DNA of 64,000 nt from Actinomycetaceae bacterium (GTDB lineage: Bacteria; Actinomycetota; Actinomycetes; Actinomycetales; Actinomycetaceae): NCBI GenBank assembly GCA_030540715.1, contig JAUNVQ010000003.1:26417-90416 (forward strand), in the 5' to 3' direction. Every line of letters starts with the position of its first letter. Within the stretch, counting starts at the first letter, position 1. Below the pieces are notes generated by a model, which had not been told where the DNA came from, did not search any database, and was given only the letters and a program-made list of their open reading frames with translations. The position numbers and the translations under genes are program-made. Positions 9,179 through 17,666 of the stretch are shown here, piece after piece.

Positions 9179-10177
9179 ATGACTACTACACAGCGTGCAA
9201 CCTCGTTGTATCCAGCAGCTTTAGCTGGAGCAAGGCCTGCGAAAGTATCGATTATTGGTGCTGGGGCGGTGGGGTCAACCTTAGCGTATGCAGCAGTTAT
9301 TAAAGGAGTGGCGCGTGAAGTCGTCCTCTACGACATTAATCGTAGCCGTGTTGAGGCTGAAGCTCTTGATATAGCGCACGGTATTCAGTTTACGCCGGTA
9401 GGAAATGTAGTTGGATCCGATGATGTTGAGGCAATGCGTGATTCCGATGTTGTTGTGATTACGGCGGGGCCCAAACAAGAGCCTGGTCAGTCACGTCTGG
9501 AGCTTGCTGGAGCATCGGCCAAATTGATGGAAAAAATGCTTCCCCGGGTGGTAGAAGTGGCTCCTGAAGCTATTTACATCATGGTGACCAATCCATGTGA
9601 TGTGATGACTTATGTAGCTCTAAAGATTACAGGCCTTCCTCGAAATCAGCTTTTTGGCTCTGGAACTGTTTTGGATACCTCACGGCTGCGTTATCTTGTA
9701 GGTCAAGAAACAGGCATTGCTGTACAAAATATTCATGCCTATGTCACGGGAGAACATGGTGATTCCGAGATTCCACTGTGGTCTTGTTCAGAGATTGGTA
9801 ATGTTCCATTGGCTCAGTGGGGCCAAACAGTTAACGGCGGTGTTTTCGATGGTGAAACTCGTAAACGAATTAAAACAGATGTTGTAAATTCCGCCTACGA
9901 GATTATTAACGGAAAAGGAGCCACCAATTATGCGGTGGGCCTGGCCGTCACTAATATTTTGGGAGCTGTTCTTCGTGACGAGTCCCGTGTGTTGACGATT
10001 TCAACTCTGCTTGATGACTGGCAGGGGCTTTCAGATGTGTGTCTTTCGGCTCCAACTGTTGTAGACCGTCAAGGAGCTGGGAAGATTTTGTGTCCACCTA
10101 TCACACTCAATGAACGTGACGGACTAACAGAATCTGCTAAACGCCTGCGTCAAGTTGCACGCGACCTTGGCTATTAA
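9179..10177 (+). CDS. ldh: L-lactate dehydrogenase
   Basis: This enzyme reduces pyruvate to L-lactate, regenerating NAD in fermentation. The 332-residue protein has the Rossmann motif GAGAVGS (about 27-33), the catalytic His193 in GEHGDSE, and substrate-binding Arg residues near 106 and 169-171. The residue that discriminates lactate from malate dehydrogenase is Gln100 (GPKQEPGQSR), as in lactate enzymes. The start is an ATG with AAGGAT upstream. It is monocistronic, with a 180-base upstream gap and two tandem terminators downstream. The presence of ldh fits a fermentative, lactate-producing organism. Confidence 0.95.
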   Translation: MTTTQRATSLYPAALAGARPAKVSIIGAGAVGSTLAYAAVIKGVAREVVLYDINRSRVEAEALDIAHGIQFTPVGNVVGSDDVEAMRDSDVVVITAGPKQEPGQSRLELAGASAKLMEKMLPRVVEVAPEAIYIMVTNPCDVMTYVALKITGLPRNQLFGSGTVLDTSRLRYLVGQETGIAVQNIHAYVTGEHGDSEIPLWSCSEIGNVPLAQWGQTVNGGVFDGETRKRIKTDVVNSAYEIINGKGATNYAVGLAVTNILGAVLRDESRVLTISTLLDDWQGLSDVCLSAPTVVDRQGAGKILCPPITLNERDGLTESAKRLRQVARDLGY

Positions 10178-10186
10178 AATCTTCAT

Positions 10187-10237
10187 ATGGCGCGCCTTCC
10201 GGTAGGGAAACCTTGAGGGGGCGCGTCATTTTGTCTT
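10187..10237 (+). terminator. ldh terminator 1
   Basis: A stem of about 13 pairs with some G-T wobbles (ATGGCGCGCC with GGCGCGTCAT, plus inner pairs) is followed by TTTTGTCTTT. It starts 9 bases after the ldh stop. It is a typical Rho-independent terminator. Confidence 0.7.
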
Positions 10238-10245
10238 TCAAGAAG

Positions 10246-10275
10246 GCGCCCACTGGGGCGTGGCTTTTCTTTATT
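10246..10275 (+). terminator. ldh terminator 2
   Basis: The stem GCGCCC / GGGCGT has a 4-base loop and is followed by GGCTTTTCTTTATT. It lies about 10 bases after the first terminator, making a tandem pair. Confidence 0.55.
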
Positions 10276-10436
10276 CTTGATGTCTCTGTACTTGATAATA
10301 GCCGTGACTAACGGTCATGGTACATACGGTAGTTGTGGTACGGCGTATGTACCACAATCTTGAGCCTGCTTTTTATTCTGCCGGGGGTAGAAGCGAACTA
10401 TTGGCTCAGCGTTTCAGCGGAATCAGTGTGGCATCG

Positions 10437-11168
10437 TTATATTGTACGCAATACTGCAACGATTTTCCCAAGAATTTGCGCTTGATCCCCCAAAATAGGT
10501 GAATAATGTGGGTTGTGGGGAAGCAGCCACATATGACCACCAGAATACGAGAGTGTTTTGACAGTGGCCTCATCGTCAAGTAGTGCAGCAACTATCTCAC
10601 CTGGCTCAGCGGTTGGTTGGCGGCGTACAATCACATAGTCACCGTCACATATGGCTGCGTCAACCATCGAATCACCCTGTACACGGAGCATAAAAACCTC
10701 GCCGCGTCCAGTTATTTGGTATGGAAGAATAAAAGTATCTTCCACATGCTGTTCAGCTAGTATTGGTGAACCTGCTGCAATATGGCCAACAAGGGGAACA
10801 CATGTCACGTTTTGTTCTTGTCTATCGATATCAGTGCTGCCGGGTTGTGTAAAAGCTGAAAAATCGTTGTCTGGTTCTGAGCGGTCGCTGTCAGAAGATA
10901 TTTGTGGAGCATCACCAAGACGGTTGCCGTCGCGGTCTTTAATGATTTCGATGGCACGCGGTTGGCCTGGACATCTGCGAATAAAACCCTTTTCTTCAAG
11001 GGCATCTAAATGGTGTTTAACTGATGAGGGAGAGGTCATACCTACCATGGTCGCCAGTTCGCGTACAGAGGGGGGGTAGCCCTTGTCTACGAGAGCGCTC
11101 GCTAATGCGTCGTAAATATCCTGTGTTCGGGGTCGCAACTGTGAGCTGACATTATGTGGCTTAGCCAT
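10437..11168 (-). CDS. lexA: SOS repressor LexA
   Basis: LexA represses DNA-damage genes and cleaves itself when RecA filaments form. The 243-residue protein has an N-terminal winged helix-turn-helix (about 10-75), a polar linker and a C-terminal S24 peptidase domain. The scissile Ala132-Gly133 lies in GHIAAGSP; the catalytic pair is Ser167 (GDSM) and Lys204 (ATVKTL). The linker is long (about 80-120), as in actinobacterial LexA. The start ATG has GGGAG upstream. The gene is divergent from a LysM membrane protein, the arrangement seen for lexA and chiZ (Rv2720/Rv2719c) in mycobacteria. A LexA box overlapping its own -35 element shows autorepression. Confidence 0.97.
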   Translation of the reverse strand: MAKPHNVSSQLRPRTQDIYDALASALVDKGYPPSVRELATMVGMTSPSSVKHHLDALEEKGFIRRCPGQPRAIEIIKDRDGNRLGDAPQISSDSDRSEPDNDFSAFTQPGSTDIDRQEQNVTCVPLVGHIAAGSPILAEQHVEDTFILPYQITGRGEVFMLRVQGDSMVDAAICDGDYVIVRRQPTAEPGEIVAALLDDEATVKTLSYSGGHMWLLPHNPHYSPILGDQAQILGKIVAVLRTI

Positions 11169-11210
11169 GGTATCTCCCGCTGTAGTCTGTTCGAGCAGTT
11201 GTTTTATTTA

Positions 11211-11239
11211 AGAATAGAGGGAAAGGAAAAAAAATTCAA
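11211..11239 (-). promoter_or_regulatory. lexA promoter
   Basis: On the minus strand, TTGAAT (11239-11234) and TATTCT (11216-11211) are separated by exactly 17 bases. The predicted start gives a leader of about 35 bases containing the GGGAG ribosome site. Confidence 0.6.
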
Positions 11240-11250
11240 ACATTTGTTCG
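11237..11250. promoter_or_regulatory. LexA (SOS) box 1, lexA-proximal
   Basis: CAAAC-ATTT-GTTCG matches the Gram-positive LexA box (CGAAC-N4-GTTCG) with one mismatch and overlaps the -35 hexamer of the lexA promoter. It implies autoregulation. Confidence 0.75.
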
Positions 11251-11316
11251 AGAATTTCCTCTTCATCTCTTGACAAGATAAAAAAAATTTGACAAACTAT
11301 CGTACAGACGTTCGAC

Positions 11317-11330
11317 AGAACATATGTTCG
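11317..11330. promoter_or_regulatory. LexA (SOS) box 2, upstream of the LysM gene
   Basis: AGAAC-ATAT-GTTCG matches the LexA box with one mismatch in the flank and a perfect GAAC-N4-GTTC core. It lies 78 bases before the LysM gene, downstream of two TTGACA hexamers (11270-11275 and 11289-11294), a suitable place to repress that promoter. Confidence 0.75.
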
Positions 11331-11407
11331 ATCAAAAATAGGCGTTGAAGAAAGACAACGCAAACGTCGAAGAAAGAAGAAGCGTTCGATCGTGAGGGAG
11401 ACGACTG

Positions 11408-12016
11408 ATGAGTGCACTCACTGTGGTGCAAAGTGTTGAAACACCACATGCACACACTAATGGGACAAAAGTGGAGTTTTGCTCTGGAGTCAATCGCCAT
11501 ATAGTAACTGACAACGTTCGATCGCCAAAACGACGTGTAGCGCATCTACGAATTGTAGATGCTTCTTATGTGGAAGCATTGGCAGCGCGCAAAGACACGG
11601 TCGAGCCTTCTTCTTTCTTTGTGAAACTTTCGCCTTCCTCTACACGTCCGAAGCGGCGTCCTGTCTTTCCAAAGAGTCGTGAACAACACCACAATAGTAA
11701 GAGGATTGACCAGTATTCTATTATGAATGTGCGTTGTCTCACACTGCTTATTGGATGGTTATTTGCCTTTGTTCTTTCTATTGTCGTAGGGCTTGGGATT
11801 GGAACGCTTGCTATGCCAAGCTTTACGGGAGCGACGGAAACATATGTAGTTCAACCAGGCGATACATTATGGGAGCTTTCTCAAGGCGTAGGTAGTGACA
11901 CTGATATTGAACAGACAGTTGCGCAGATTTCTTCAATGAATCAGCTTGATAATACTGCGTTAACGCCAGGACAAACAATAGAGTTGCCGGTACATCCTGC
12001 ACGCTTGCAAAAGTAG
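11408..12016 (+). CDS. SOS-associated LysM membrane protein, ChiZ/DivS-like
   Basis: The 202-residue protein has a polar, basic cytoplasmic N-terminal half, one membrane segment (about 110-134) and an extracytoplasmic LysM domain (about 145-195, starting TYVVQPGDTLWEL) that binds peptidoglycan. The position between lexA and nrdR, the topology and the LexA box match mycobacterial ChiZ (Rv2719c) and corynebacterial DivS, which halt septation after DNA damage. The sequence itself is poorly conserved in that family, so the role is inferred from context. The start ATG has GAGGGAGA upstream. Confidence 0.8.
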   Translation: MSALTVVQSVETPHAHTNGTKVEFCSGVNRHIVTDNVRSPKRRVAHLRIVDASYVEALAARKDTVEPSSFFVKLSPSSTRPKRRPVFPKSREQHHNSKRIDQYSIMNVRCLTLLIGWLFAFVLSIVVGLGIGTLAMPSFTGATETYVVQPGDTLWELSQGVGSDTDIEQTVAQISSMNQLDNTALTPGQTIELPVHPARLQK

Positions 12017-12075
12017 AGTGATCTTTCTTTTGTGGAGACATGATTGATAACTTTACTTTTTTTACAGAAGAAAAC

Positions 12076-12104
12076 TTGCGTTCATGGGTTCAAAGACGTA
12101 CCTT
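12076..12104 (+). promoter_or_regulatory. candidate nrdR promoter
   Basis: TTGCGT (12076-12081), a 17-base spacer and TACCTT (12099-12104) lie 33 bases before the GTG start of nrdR. The hexamers match the consensus only moderately. Confidence 0.35.
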
Positions 12105-12137
12105 TCAAGGAGTAGGAATTCTTGTGAAAGGATATGC

Positions 12138-12614
12138 GTGCGCTGCCCATTTTGTCATGAAACCGATTCCCGAGTCGTTGATTCGCGTACTGCGGAAGAC
12201 GGAAACGCAATTCGTCGTCGGCGCCAGTGCCCTCACTGTGAACGGCGTTTTTCAACAATCGAAACAACTTCACTGTCGGTGATTAAACGAAGTGGTGTTG
12301 TTGAGCCGTTTTCGCGGCAAAAAGTAATGAATGGTGTGTCAAAGGCCTGCCAGGGACGCCCGGTCACAGAAGATGATTTGGCATTATTAGCTCAAGAAGT
12401 CGAAGAAAATCTTCGAGATACAGGTAAAGCGCAGGTCGATACCCAAACAGTAGGGCGTACGATTCTGCAGCCACTCAAACGCCTTGATGTTGTTGCTTAT
12501 CTACGTTTCGCTTCCGTATATAACGCATTTGAAAATCTACAGGATTTTGAAGATGCATTAGTTGAGCTTCGTCAACAAAAAGCTGAGGAAAAATCAAAAC
12601 ATTTTCACAACTAA
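12138..12614 (+). CDS. nrdR: transcriptional repressor NrdR
   Basis: NrdR senses ATP/dATP and represses ribonucleotide reductase genes. The 158-residue protein starts with the canonical MRCPFC and has the zinc ribbon Cys3, Cys6, Cys31 and Cys34, followed by an ATP-cone domain (about 46-136). A longer frame begins at 12084, but the GTG at 12138 gives the conserved N terminus and has GAAAGGA 5 bases upstream, so it is preferred. It follows the LysM gene, as in mycobacteria. The nrd genes it would control are not in this window. Confidence 0.95.
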   Translation: MRCPFCHETDSRVVDSRTAEDGNAIRRRRQCPHCERRFSTIETTSLSVIKRSGVVEPFSRQKVMNGVSKACQGRPVTEDDLALLAQEVEENLRDTGKAQVDTQTVGRTILQPLKRLDVVAYLRFASVYNAFENLQDFEDALVELRQQKAEEKSKHFHN

Positions 12615-12634
12615 GGTGACGGTATTTATACGAT

Positions 12635-12666
12635 AAAAACTGTGGCACTTTTAAAAAGTGCCACAG
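12635..12666 (-). terminator. serA terminator
   Basis: CTGTGGCACTTT and its exact complement form a 12-pair stem with a 3-base loop at 12640-12666. On the minus strand the stem is followed by TTTTT, so it ends serA, whose stop is at 12683. On the plus strand it may also help end nrdR, although no T-run follows there. Confidence 0.85.
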
Positions 12667-12682
12667 CTGTACCCTATAAGCT

Positions 12683-13897
12683 CTAGGCGTGCGGTGTTGT
12701 AAGAACCCGTGTGTTAATTGTTTCTTCCATATCGCGGATAGCTGTAACTGCCTCGACGGGAAGCTCTGACGAAATATCTGTCAGTACATAACCGATAGAC
12801 CCTTCGGTACCTAAAATCTGTCCCGTAATATTGACTCCCTGTTCAGCGAAAGTCTGGTTAACCAGAGCCAAAACACCAGGATTGTTGCGGTGAATTAATG
12901 CCACCCGGTATCGGGCAACATCGGATGTAGGTAAAGTAAGATTTGGGATGTTCACCGACATGTCGGTTGAACCGCTCAACACATAATCAACCAGTTTGCC
13001 TGAAACAAACTTACCGATGTCATATTGAGCTTCAAGAGTCGAACCACCAATATGAGGGGTCAAAATGGTGTTATCAAATCCGAGTAATGGTGATTCAAAA
13101 GGATCACCATTCTTCTTAGGTTCCTCTGGGAACACATCAACAGCTGCACCTGCTATATGGCCTGATTCAAGATTCTTTGCCAACGCGTCAATGTCGACAA
13201 CAAAACCGCGGGCCAAGTTAATAAATAGGGCGCCGGGTTTCATCTGAGCAAACTGTTGTTCACCGAACATGTTGATATTTGATTGACGTCCATCAACGTG
13301 TAAACTCACCACATCAGCCTGTTGAAGCACCTCTTCTTGTGTTTTACAGGCTATAGCATTACCCATTGCTAAGCGTTCAGCGCGGTCATAAAAAATTACT
13401 TTCATTCCCAATGCTTCAGCAAGAACCGATAACTGTGTGCCAATATTTCCGTAACCAATAATGCCCAAGGTTTTTCCGCGAACCTCATGTGAACCGGTTG
13501 CTGTTTTTTGCCATTGTCCACGTTGTAATGCCGAATTCTTGGGAGGGATGCGACGAGTGAGCGCAATAATGTCAGAAATAACCAGTTCAACAACGGAACG
13601 TGTATTAGAGTAAGGGGCATTAAAAATGGCAACACCATTTTCGGTGGCAACAGGAATATCAATTTGATTGGTACCAATACAGTAGGCACCAATAGCGGAA
13701 AGACGTGGACAACTTTCCAGGACTCTGCGTGTGAGCGATGTCTTCGAGCGGATACCAACCATATCGGCATCGCGTAGAATTTCGATAAGCTGGTCTTCAT
13801 CAACTGAGCCATTAATACGGGTAACGTTGATATTGGCATCAACAAAATGATTATCGGCCACTTCGTGTGGGTCTTCAAAAAGTACAACCTGAGTCAT
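12683..13897 (-). CDS. serA: D-3-phosphoglycerate dehydrogenase SerA
   Basis: SerA oxidises 3-phosphoglycerate in the first step of serine synthesis. The 404-residue protein has a split substrate-binding domain, the NAD-binding motif GYGNIG (about 148-153), the catalytic His in TPHIGGST and the Arg in LARGFVVD, and a C-terminal ACT domain (about 330-404) for serine feedback. The size is that of the short E. coli type, not the long mycobacterial type with an intervening domain. A frame from a TTG at 13933 exists, but the ATG at 13897 is preferred. It starts the conserved domain, and TTGAAT-17-TACGGT ends 7 bases before it. Confidence 0.93.
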   Translation of the reverse strand: MTQVVLFEDPHEVADNHFVDANINVTRINGSVDEDQLIEILRDADMVGIRSKTSLTRRVLESCPRLSAIGAYCIGTNQIDIPVATENGVAIFNAPYSNTRSVVELVISDIIALTRRIPPKNSALQRGQWQKTATGSHEVRGKTLGIIGYGNIGTQLSVLAEALGMKVIFYDRAERLAMGNAIACKTQEEVLQQADVVSLHVDGRQSNINMFGEQQFAQMKPGALFINLARGFVVDIDALAKNLESGHIAGAAVDVFPEEPKKNGDPFESPLLGFDNTILTPHIGGSTLEAQYDIGKFVSGKLVDYVLSGSTDMSVNIPNLTLPTSDVARYRVALIHRNNPGVLALVNQTFAEQGVNITGQILGTEGSIGYVLTDISSELPVEAVTAIRDMEETINTRVLTTPHA

Positions 13898-13904
13898 ACG
13901 TTCC

Positions 13905-13933
13905 ACCGTAGCGCGCAAGCCTTCCCTATTCAA
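13905..13933 (-). promoter_or_regulatory. serA promoter, leaderless geometry
   Basis: On the minus strand TTGAAT (13933-13928), a 17-base spacer and TACGGT (13910-13905) end 7 bases before the serA ATG. Transcription would start at the start codon. Confidence 0.5.
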
Positions 13934-13946
13934 CTAGCGAAGGGTT

Positions 13947-16184
13947 TTAGAGATCTCCATCTCTTGCCTTACCACGGTCAACTGGAAAACCATCAGGTAA
14001 TTTATCAGAGTAAATGACATGAAGATGCTGCGTAGGGCGCGTCATTGCGACAAAAATATCACCAGGTCCCTGCTGAACAATAGCGTATGGTTCAATGAGA
14101 CACACTACATCGTATTCAAGACCTTTGGCTTCTTGAGCTCGCATAACACTGAGACGCTGCGTAGCCAGATCCTCACTATATGACGAGGCGCGTGCCAAGG
14201 TGTCAAGAACGTCTCGCATATTATCAGGGGAAATGATCGCTAAAGAGCGTCCTGAATCACGCCATTGCTTCCACAGACTACAACATGCTTGCCACCACAT
14301 CTGTGGTGATGCCTGGACGTGTTCGTAGGTCAAACAGTTCTCGATTTCTCGAACAGCCTTAACAGGGTAGGCAAGTGGGCGACCAGATCTTCGCACAATC
14401 TCCTCGGCAGCGGTCATAATCTGGGCGGGAGTGCGGTAGCACACATTAAGTACTGCAGTTTGCTCAAGAGCACGCGAGGCTGGCCCTAAAATATCTTTCC
14501 AGGATTGTTTGTAGCTATCAGATTGCTGCGCTAAATCTCCCACAATAGTCATCGAGCGCGAGGGGCAGCGTCGCAATAGACAGTTCCATGCCATTGGGTG
14601 AAGCTCTTGAGCCTCATCAACAACAATATGACCGTATGTCCATGCTTCATCACGTTGAGCCAAATACGCCGCGCCACGTGTAGGGGTATGAGCGTGCGCT
14701 CGTTCAACAAGTGTATGGGCGTCAACAACGCCTTGACCTAAGTCTTGTCCGCTTAGTGCCTGTTTGGCAAGGGTGAGTTCATGTCTATACCGCTGGCTAT
14801 CGCTGGTGTTGATAACCCGATCAGGTGTGCGCCCTACCAGAGAGCGCAACTCGTCAATAAGAGGAATATCCTCGATCGTGATAGGTGAGCCTTTCGGCCG
14901 TTGTAAAGCTAGGCATTCGTCAATAGTTAATTCGGGTGCTAGGCTGTGCAGGTAATGCGGATAGGCATAAAGTCGTTCCAACACCGCAATCGAATCTGCG
15001 GGGAGCCACAGTTTATTGATAGCAACACGCACATCCCTATGTTGGCGGATTTCCTGGTAAATCCATTCTCTATCACTACCATCACGCATCTGTGTGTCTT
15101 TGGATTGCTGGAGGTACTGCTCGCATAGATCGTCTAAAAGCGATAGAACAAAAGCTACACGTTGCTTATTGTGGGTACGTCCCGACACGTAGGCTCTCTG
15201 TTGAGCACTACGCACGCTATCAGGTGTGATGAATAATGTATAGCCTCCAACTTCCAACTCAATAGGCTCTGTGGGAATACGCCGAAATGATGACACAACT
15301 CGGTGAAGGATTGATGTCCATTGAATGCGTCCCTTGATTTTACCAACATCGGGGGGATCGTTTTTTGTGGTAGTAATATCATTGAGCAGGTTTCCTATTG
15401 TTAGTGACACTACACCAGTTTCACCCAGCGAGGGAAGAACCTTGTCTATATAGCGTAAAAATACAGGTGAAGGACCAACAATTAGAAGGCCAGAATGAGC
15501 TAATCTGTTGTGGTTTTGATACAAAAGATAGGCCGCACGATGTAGCGCCACTGCAGTTTTTCCAGTTCCAGGCCCACCTTGTACAACAAGAATTTGTGAA
15601 CAGTCAGAACGAATGATCTGGTCCTGTTCTTTTTGGATAGTGGCAACAATGTCGCTCATCTGAGCGCTACGAGACTCATTTAATGCTTGTAAAAGAGCTC
15701 CTTCACCTTGAAGAACCGTTCCTGTTTTAGCAGCGGCTTCCATATCAAAAACATCGTCTTCAATCGAGATAACCCGGCGTTGATGTACCCCAAGGTGACG
15801 TCGACGAATCACGCCACATGGATGCGCAGGGGTTGCCTGATAAAATGGTGTAGCAGCTGGGGCCCGCCAATCGATGAGGGCGCGTTCGCCCTTATCATCA
15901 GATAAACCAACACGTCCAATATAGGATGGCGGGGCATCGGCAGAATCTAAACGTCCAAAAACCAAGCGGTCTTCTACCTGCTCCAGACGTGCAGCCTGAT
16001 CCCCGTAGTGCGCCGACATTGCATCGCGTTCAGATCTATTTTGAGGCGTCCCCTCGGAGCCTTGAGCTTCATATGAGCGTTGAATGCTTCGATACTTTTC
16101 GCGGGTTGTGTCAAGCAGGTGATAAATGGTGTCAATATTTTTTTGTTCGCGTTCACATTCACGGGTGCGTTGTGGGTCGGGCAT
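13947..16184 (-). CDS. helD: HelD-type RNA-polymerase-associated ATPase/helicase
   Basis: The 745-residue UvrD/Rep-related protein has an N-terminal coiled-coil arm (about 1-80), Walker A GGPGTGKT (about 204-211), the DEAQ-type motif VVDEAQELHP, and a C-terminal helicase domain ending with QEAKGLEYDVV and AMTRPTQHL. An N-terminal arm before a split superfamily 1 core is the hallmark of HelD, which inserts into stalled RNA polymerase and recycles it. It lacks the nuclease and 2B features of UvrD or PcrA. The minus-strand ATG is preceded by TAGGAT 6 bases upstream, which could be a -10 element or a poor ribosome site. It is divergent from a PAC2 gene. Confidence 0.88.
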   Translation of the reverse strand: MPDPQRTRECEREQKNIDTIYHLLDTTREKYRSIQRSYEAQGSEGTPQNRSERDAMSAHYGDQAARLEQVEDRLVFGRLDSADAPPSYIGRVGLSDDKGERALIDWRAPAATPFYQATPAHPCGVIRRRHLGVHQRRVISIEDDVFDMEAAAKTGTVLQGEGALLQALNESRSAQMSDIVATIQKEQDQIIRSDCSQILVVQGGPGTGKTAVALHRAAYLLYQNHNRLAHSGLLIVGPSPVFLRYIDKVLPSLGETGVVSLTIGNLLNDITTTKNDPPDVGKIKGRIQWTSILHRVVSSFRRIPTEPIELEVGGYTLFITPDSVRSAQQRAYVSGRTHNKQRVAFVLSLLDDLCEQYLQQSKDTQMRDGSDREWIYQEIRQHRDVRVAINKLWLPADSIAVLERLYAYPHYLHSLAPELTIDECLALQRPKGSPITIEDIPLIDELRSLVGRTPDRVINTSDSQRYRHELTLAKQALSGQDLGQGVVDAHTLVERAHAHTPTRGAAYLAQRDEAWTYGHIVVDEAQELHPMAWNCLLRRCPSRSMTIVGDLAQQSDSYKQSWKDILGPASRALEQTAVLNVCYRTPAQIMTAAEEIVRRSGRPLAYPVKAVREIENCLTYEHVQASPQMWWQACCSLWKQWRDSGRSLAIISPDNMRDVLDTLARASSYSEDLATQRLSVMRAQEAKGLEYDVVCLIEPYAIVQQGPGDIFVAMTRPTQHLHVIYSDKLPDGFPVDRGKARDGDL

Positions 16185-16427
16185 TCACTCATCCTAGCTA
16201 CACAAGAAAATAATTAAAGAACAATTGTACGCTTCCTTCGAATCTCAAGAGTGCAGTTTAGGTACAAATGTTTAATCGCCTTGTTCACCCATAGGAAAAC
16301 TGGAATACGAAGGGAGAGGTTGGTGTTGCTACCAATAGGGAACACTTTTCGCTATTGTAGAAGTTCACACCGACACGCGATAGGCTTACAGTAAGGAACT
16401 AGTCGACGTATGTGTAAGGAGGGAACA

Positions 16428-17636
16428 TTGGCTGACACAACAGACACGGTTTTTACGTGGGGTGATGCACCAGCGACAAAAGCATCCGTGCTGGTTCACC
16501 AGCTATATGGTGCATTAGATGCTGGGGATGCGGGTCATTTGGCAGTCAGTCAGATTCTTACCTCACTATCTTCACAAAGAGTTGCAACTTTTGATACAGG
16601 GCATTTTGTTGACTACCGTTCGCGACGTCCAGCCATTGCAGTGGAAGATTGGCAGTTGACTGAGCTAACAGTTCCCGAGATAGCGATAGATCTGGTCACA
16701 GACTATTCCGGTAAGAAACTTTTAGTGCTTCATGGCCCCGAACCTGACTATCGGTGGGATGATTTTTCACATGCTGTTATCGAAATTGCACAACGCTATC
16801 AGGTTGACACTGCAGTTGGTTTGATGGGAATGCCTGCAGGTATTCCCCACACTCGTTCAACTTATGTCCACCAAACAGCAACAGATGCTATGGATGTACC
16901 GCCTCAGCCGCGTCAGCCAGCTCAAGTGCGCATGAGTGCTTCTATGGGGATGTATGTGCAGCACTGGTGTGGACAAGCAGGCATGCATTCACTTGGCCTT
17001 GTGGCGGGGGTACCCTATTATCTGGCCGATACTGAGTTTTTTCAGGGAGGGGCTGCGCTTATCGATCAGCTTGCCGCAATAACAAACCTTCAGTTGCCTG
17101 TCGGGGATTTAGAGGCCGCAGCAACCCAGATGCGCAACATTATTGATAAACAGATTAGTTCCTCTGAAGAAGTTGCTGGAATTGTTCATATGATTGAGGA
17201 ACGCTACGACTCTACCTTGGCCCAGACAGCACCGGAATCGGGAATAGTGCCACATACAACGACGCCAGCGATTATTCCGTCAGGTGATGATATTGCCTCA
17301 AAGTTCCAAGAGTTCTTTCATCGAGAAGCTGCCGCCAACCCATACGAAGCACCTTCACATTCGCTGTTTTCTGCACAGGTTGATTCATTGTCACCTCGCC
17401 AACGAAAAGAGCGCGCGCAGGCGGCCTCTTTCATTCCACAAGAAAAATCCAGCACTGATGGTCAAAGTAGCCGAAACGGTGAGGTAATTACGGAAGCCAC
17501 ACAGCAAGGATACTTACAGGACAAACATGGCGCGCGCCATTTTGTGCCACGTAAACAACGCCGACGCAAGTTTCGTTCGCGCAAGCAGACTCGTCAGGCA
17601 AAAAATGAGCCCAAGAAGGACAAAGACGATCGATAG
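16428..17636 (+). CDS. PAC2-family protein with basic C-terminal tail
   Basis: The 402-residue protein has, over about residues 10-270, the organisation of the PAC2 family (fold shared with proteasome-assembly chaperones): LLVLHGPEPDYRW, the conserved turn GLMGMPAGIPHTR and a later GLVAGVPYYL. Many actinobacteria have such a gene, and its biochemical role is not established. The last 40 residues are strongly basic (KQRRRKFRSRKQTRQ), suggesting contact with nucleic acid or ribosomes. The start is a TTG at 16428 with AAGGAGGG ideally spaced; an ATG 18 bases upstream has no ribosome site. dinB follows 30 bases later and is probably cotranscribed. Confidence 0.8.
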   Translation: MADTTDTVFTWGDAPATKASVLVHQLYGALDAGDAGHLAVSQILTSLSSQRVATFDTGHFVDYRSRRPAIAVEDWQLTELTVPEIAIDLVTDYSGKKLLVLHGPEPDYRWDDFSHAVIEIAQRYQVDTAVGLMGMPAGIPHTRSTYVHQTATDAMDVPPQPRQPAQVRMSASMGMYVQHWCGQAGMHSLGLVAGVPYYLADTEFFQGGAALIDQLAAITNLQLPVGDLEAAATQMRNIIDKQISSSEEVAGIVHMIEERYDSTLAQTAPESGIVPHTTTPAIIPSGDDIASKFQEFFHREAAANPYEAPSHSLFSAQVDSLSPRQRKERAQAASFIPQEKSSTDGQSSRNGEVITEATQQGYLQDKHGARHFVPRKQRRRKFRSRKQTRQAKNEPKKDKDDR

Positions 17637-17666
17637 AGATCTATCAGTGAAGAACAGCGAAGGAAA

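Noticed and set aside
10651..11079. A 142-codon open frame opposite lexA
   Set aside because: It lies wholly antisense to a well-supported gene, has no ribosome site and shows no recognisable domain.
12084..12137. An 18-residue upstream extension of NrdR
   Set aside because: It would precede the canonical MRCPFC start, which has its own well-spaced ribosome site.
13402..13887. A 161-codon open frame inside serA in another frame
   Set aside because: It is a shadow of serA and its translation is low-complexity hydrophobic without family resemblance.
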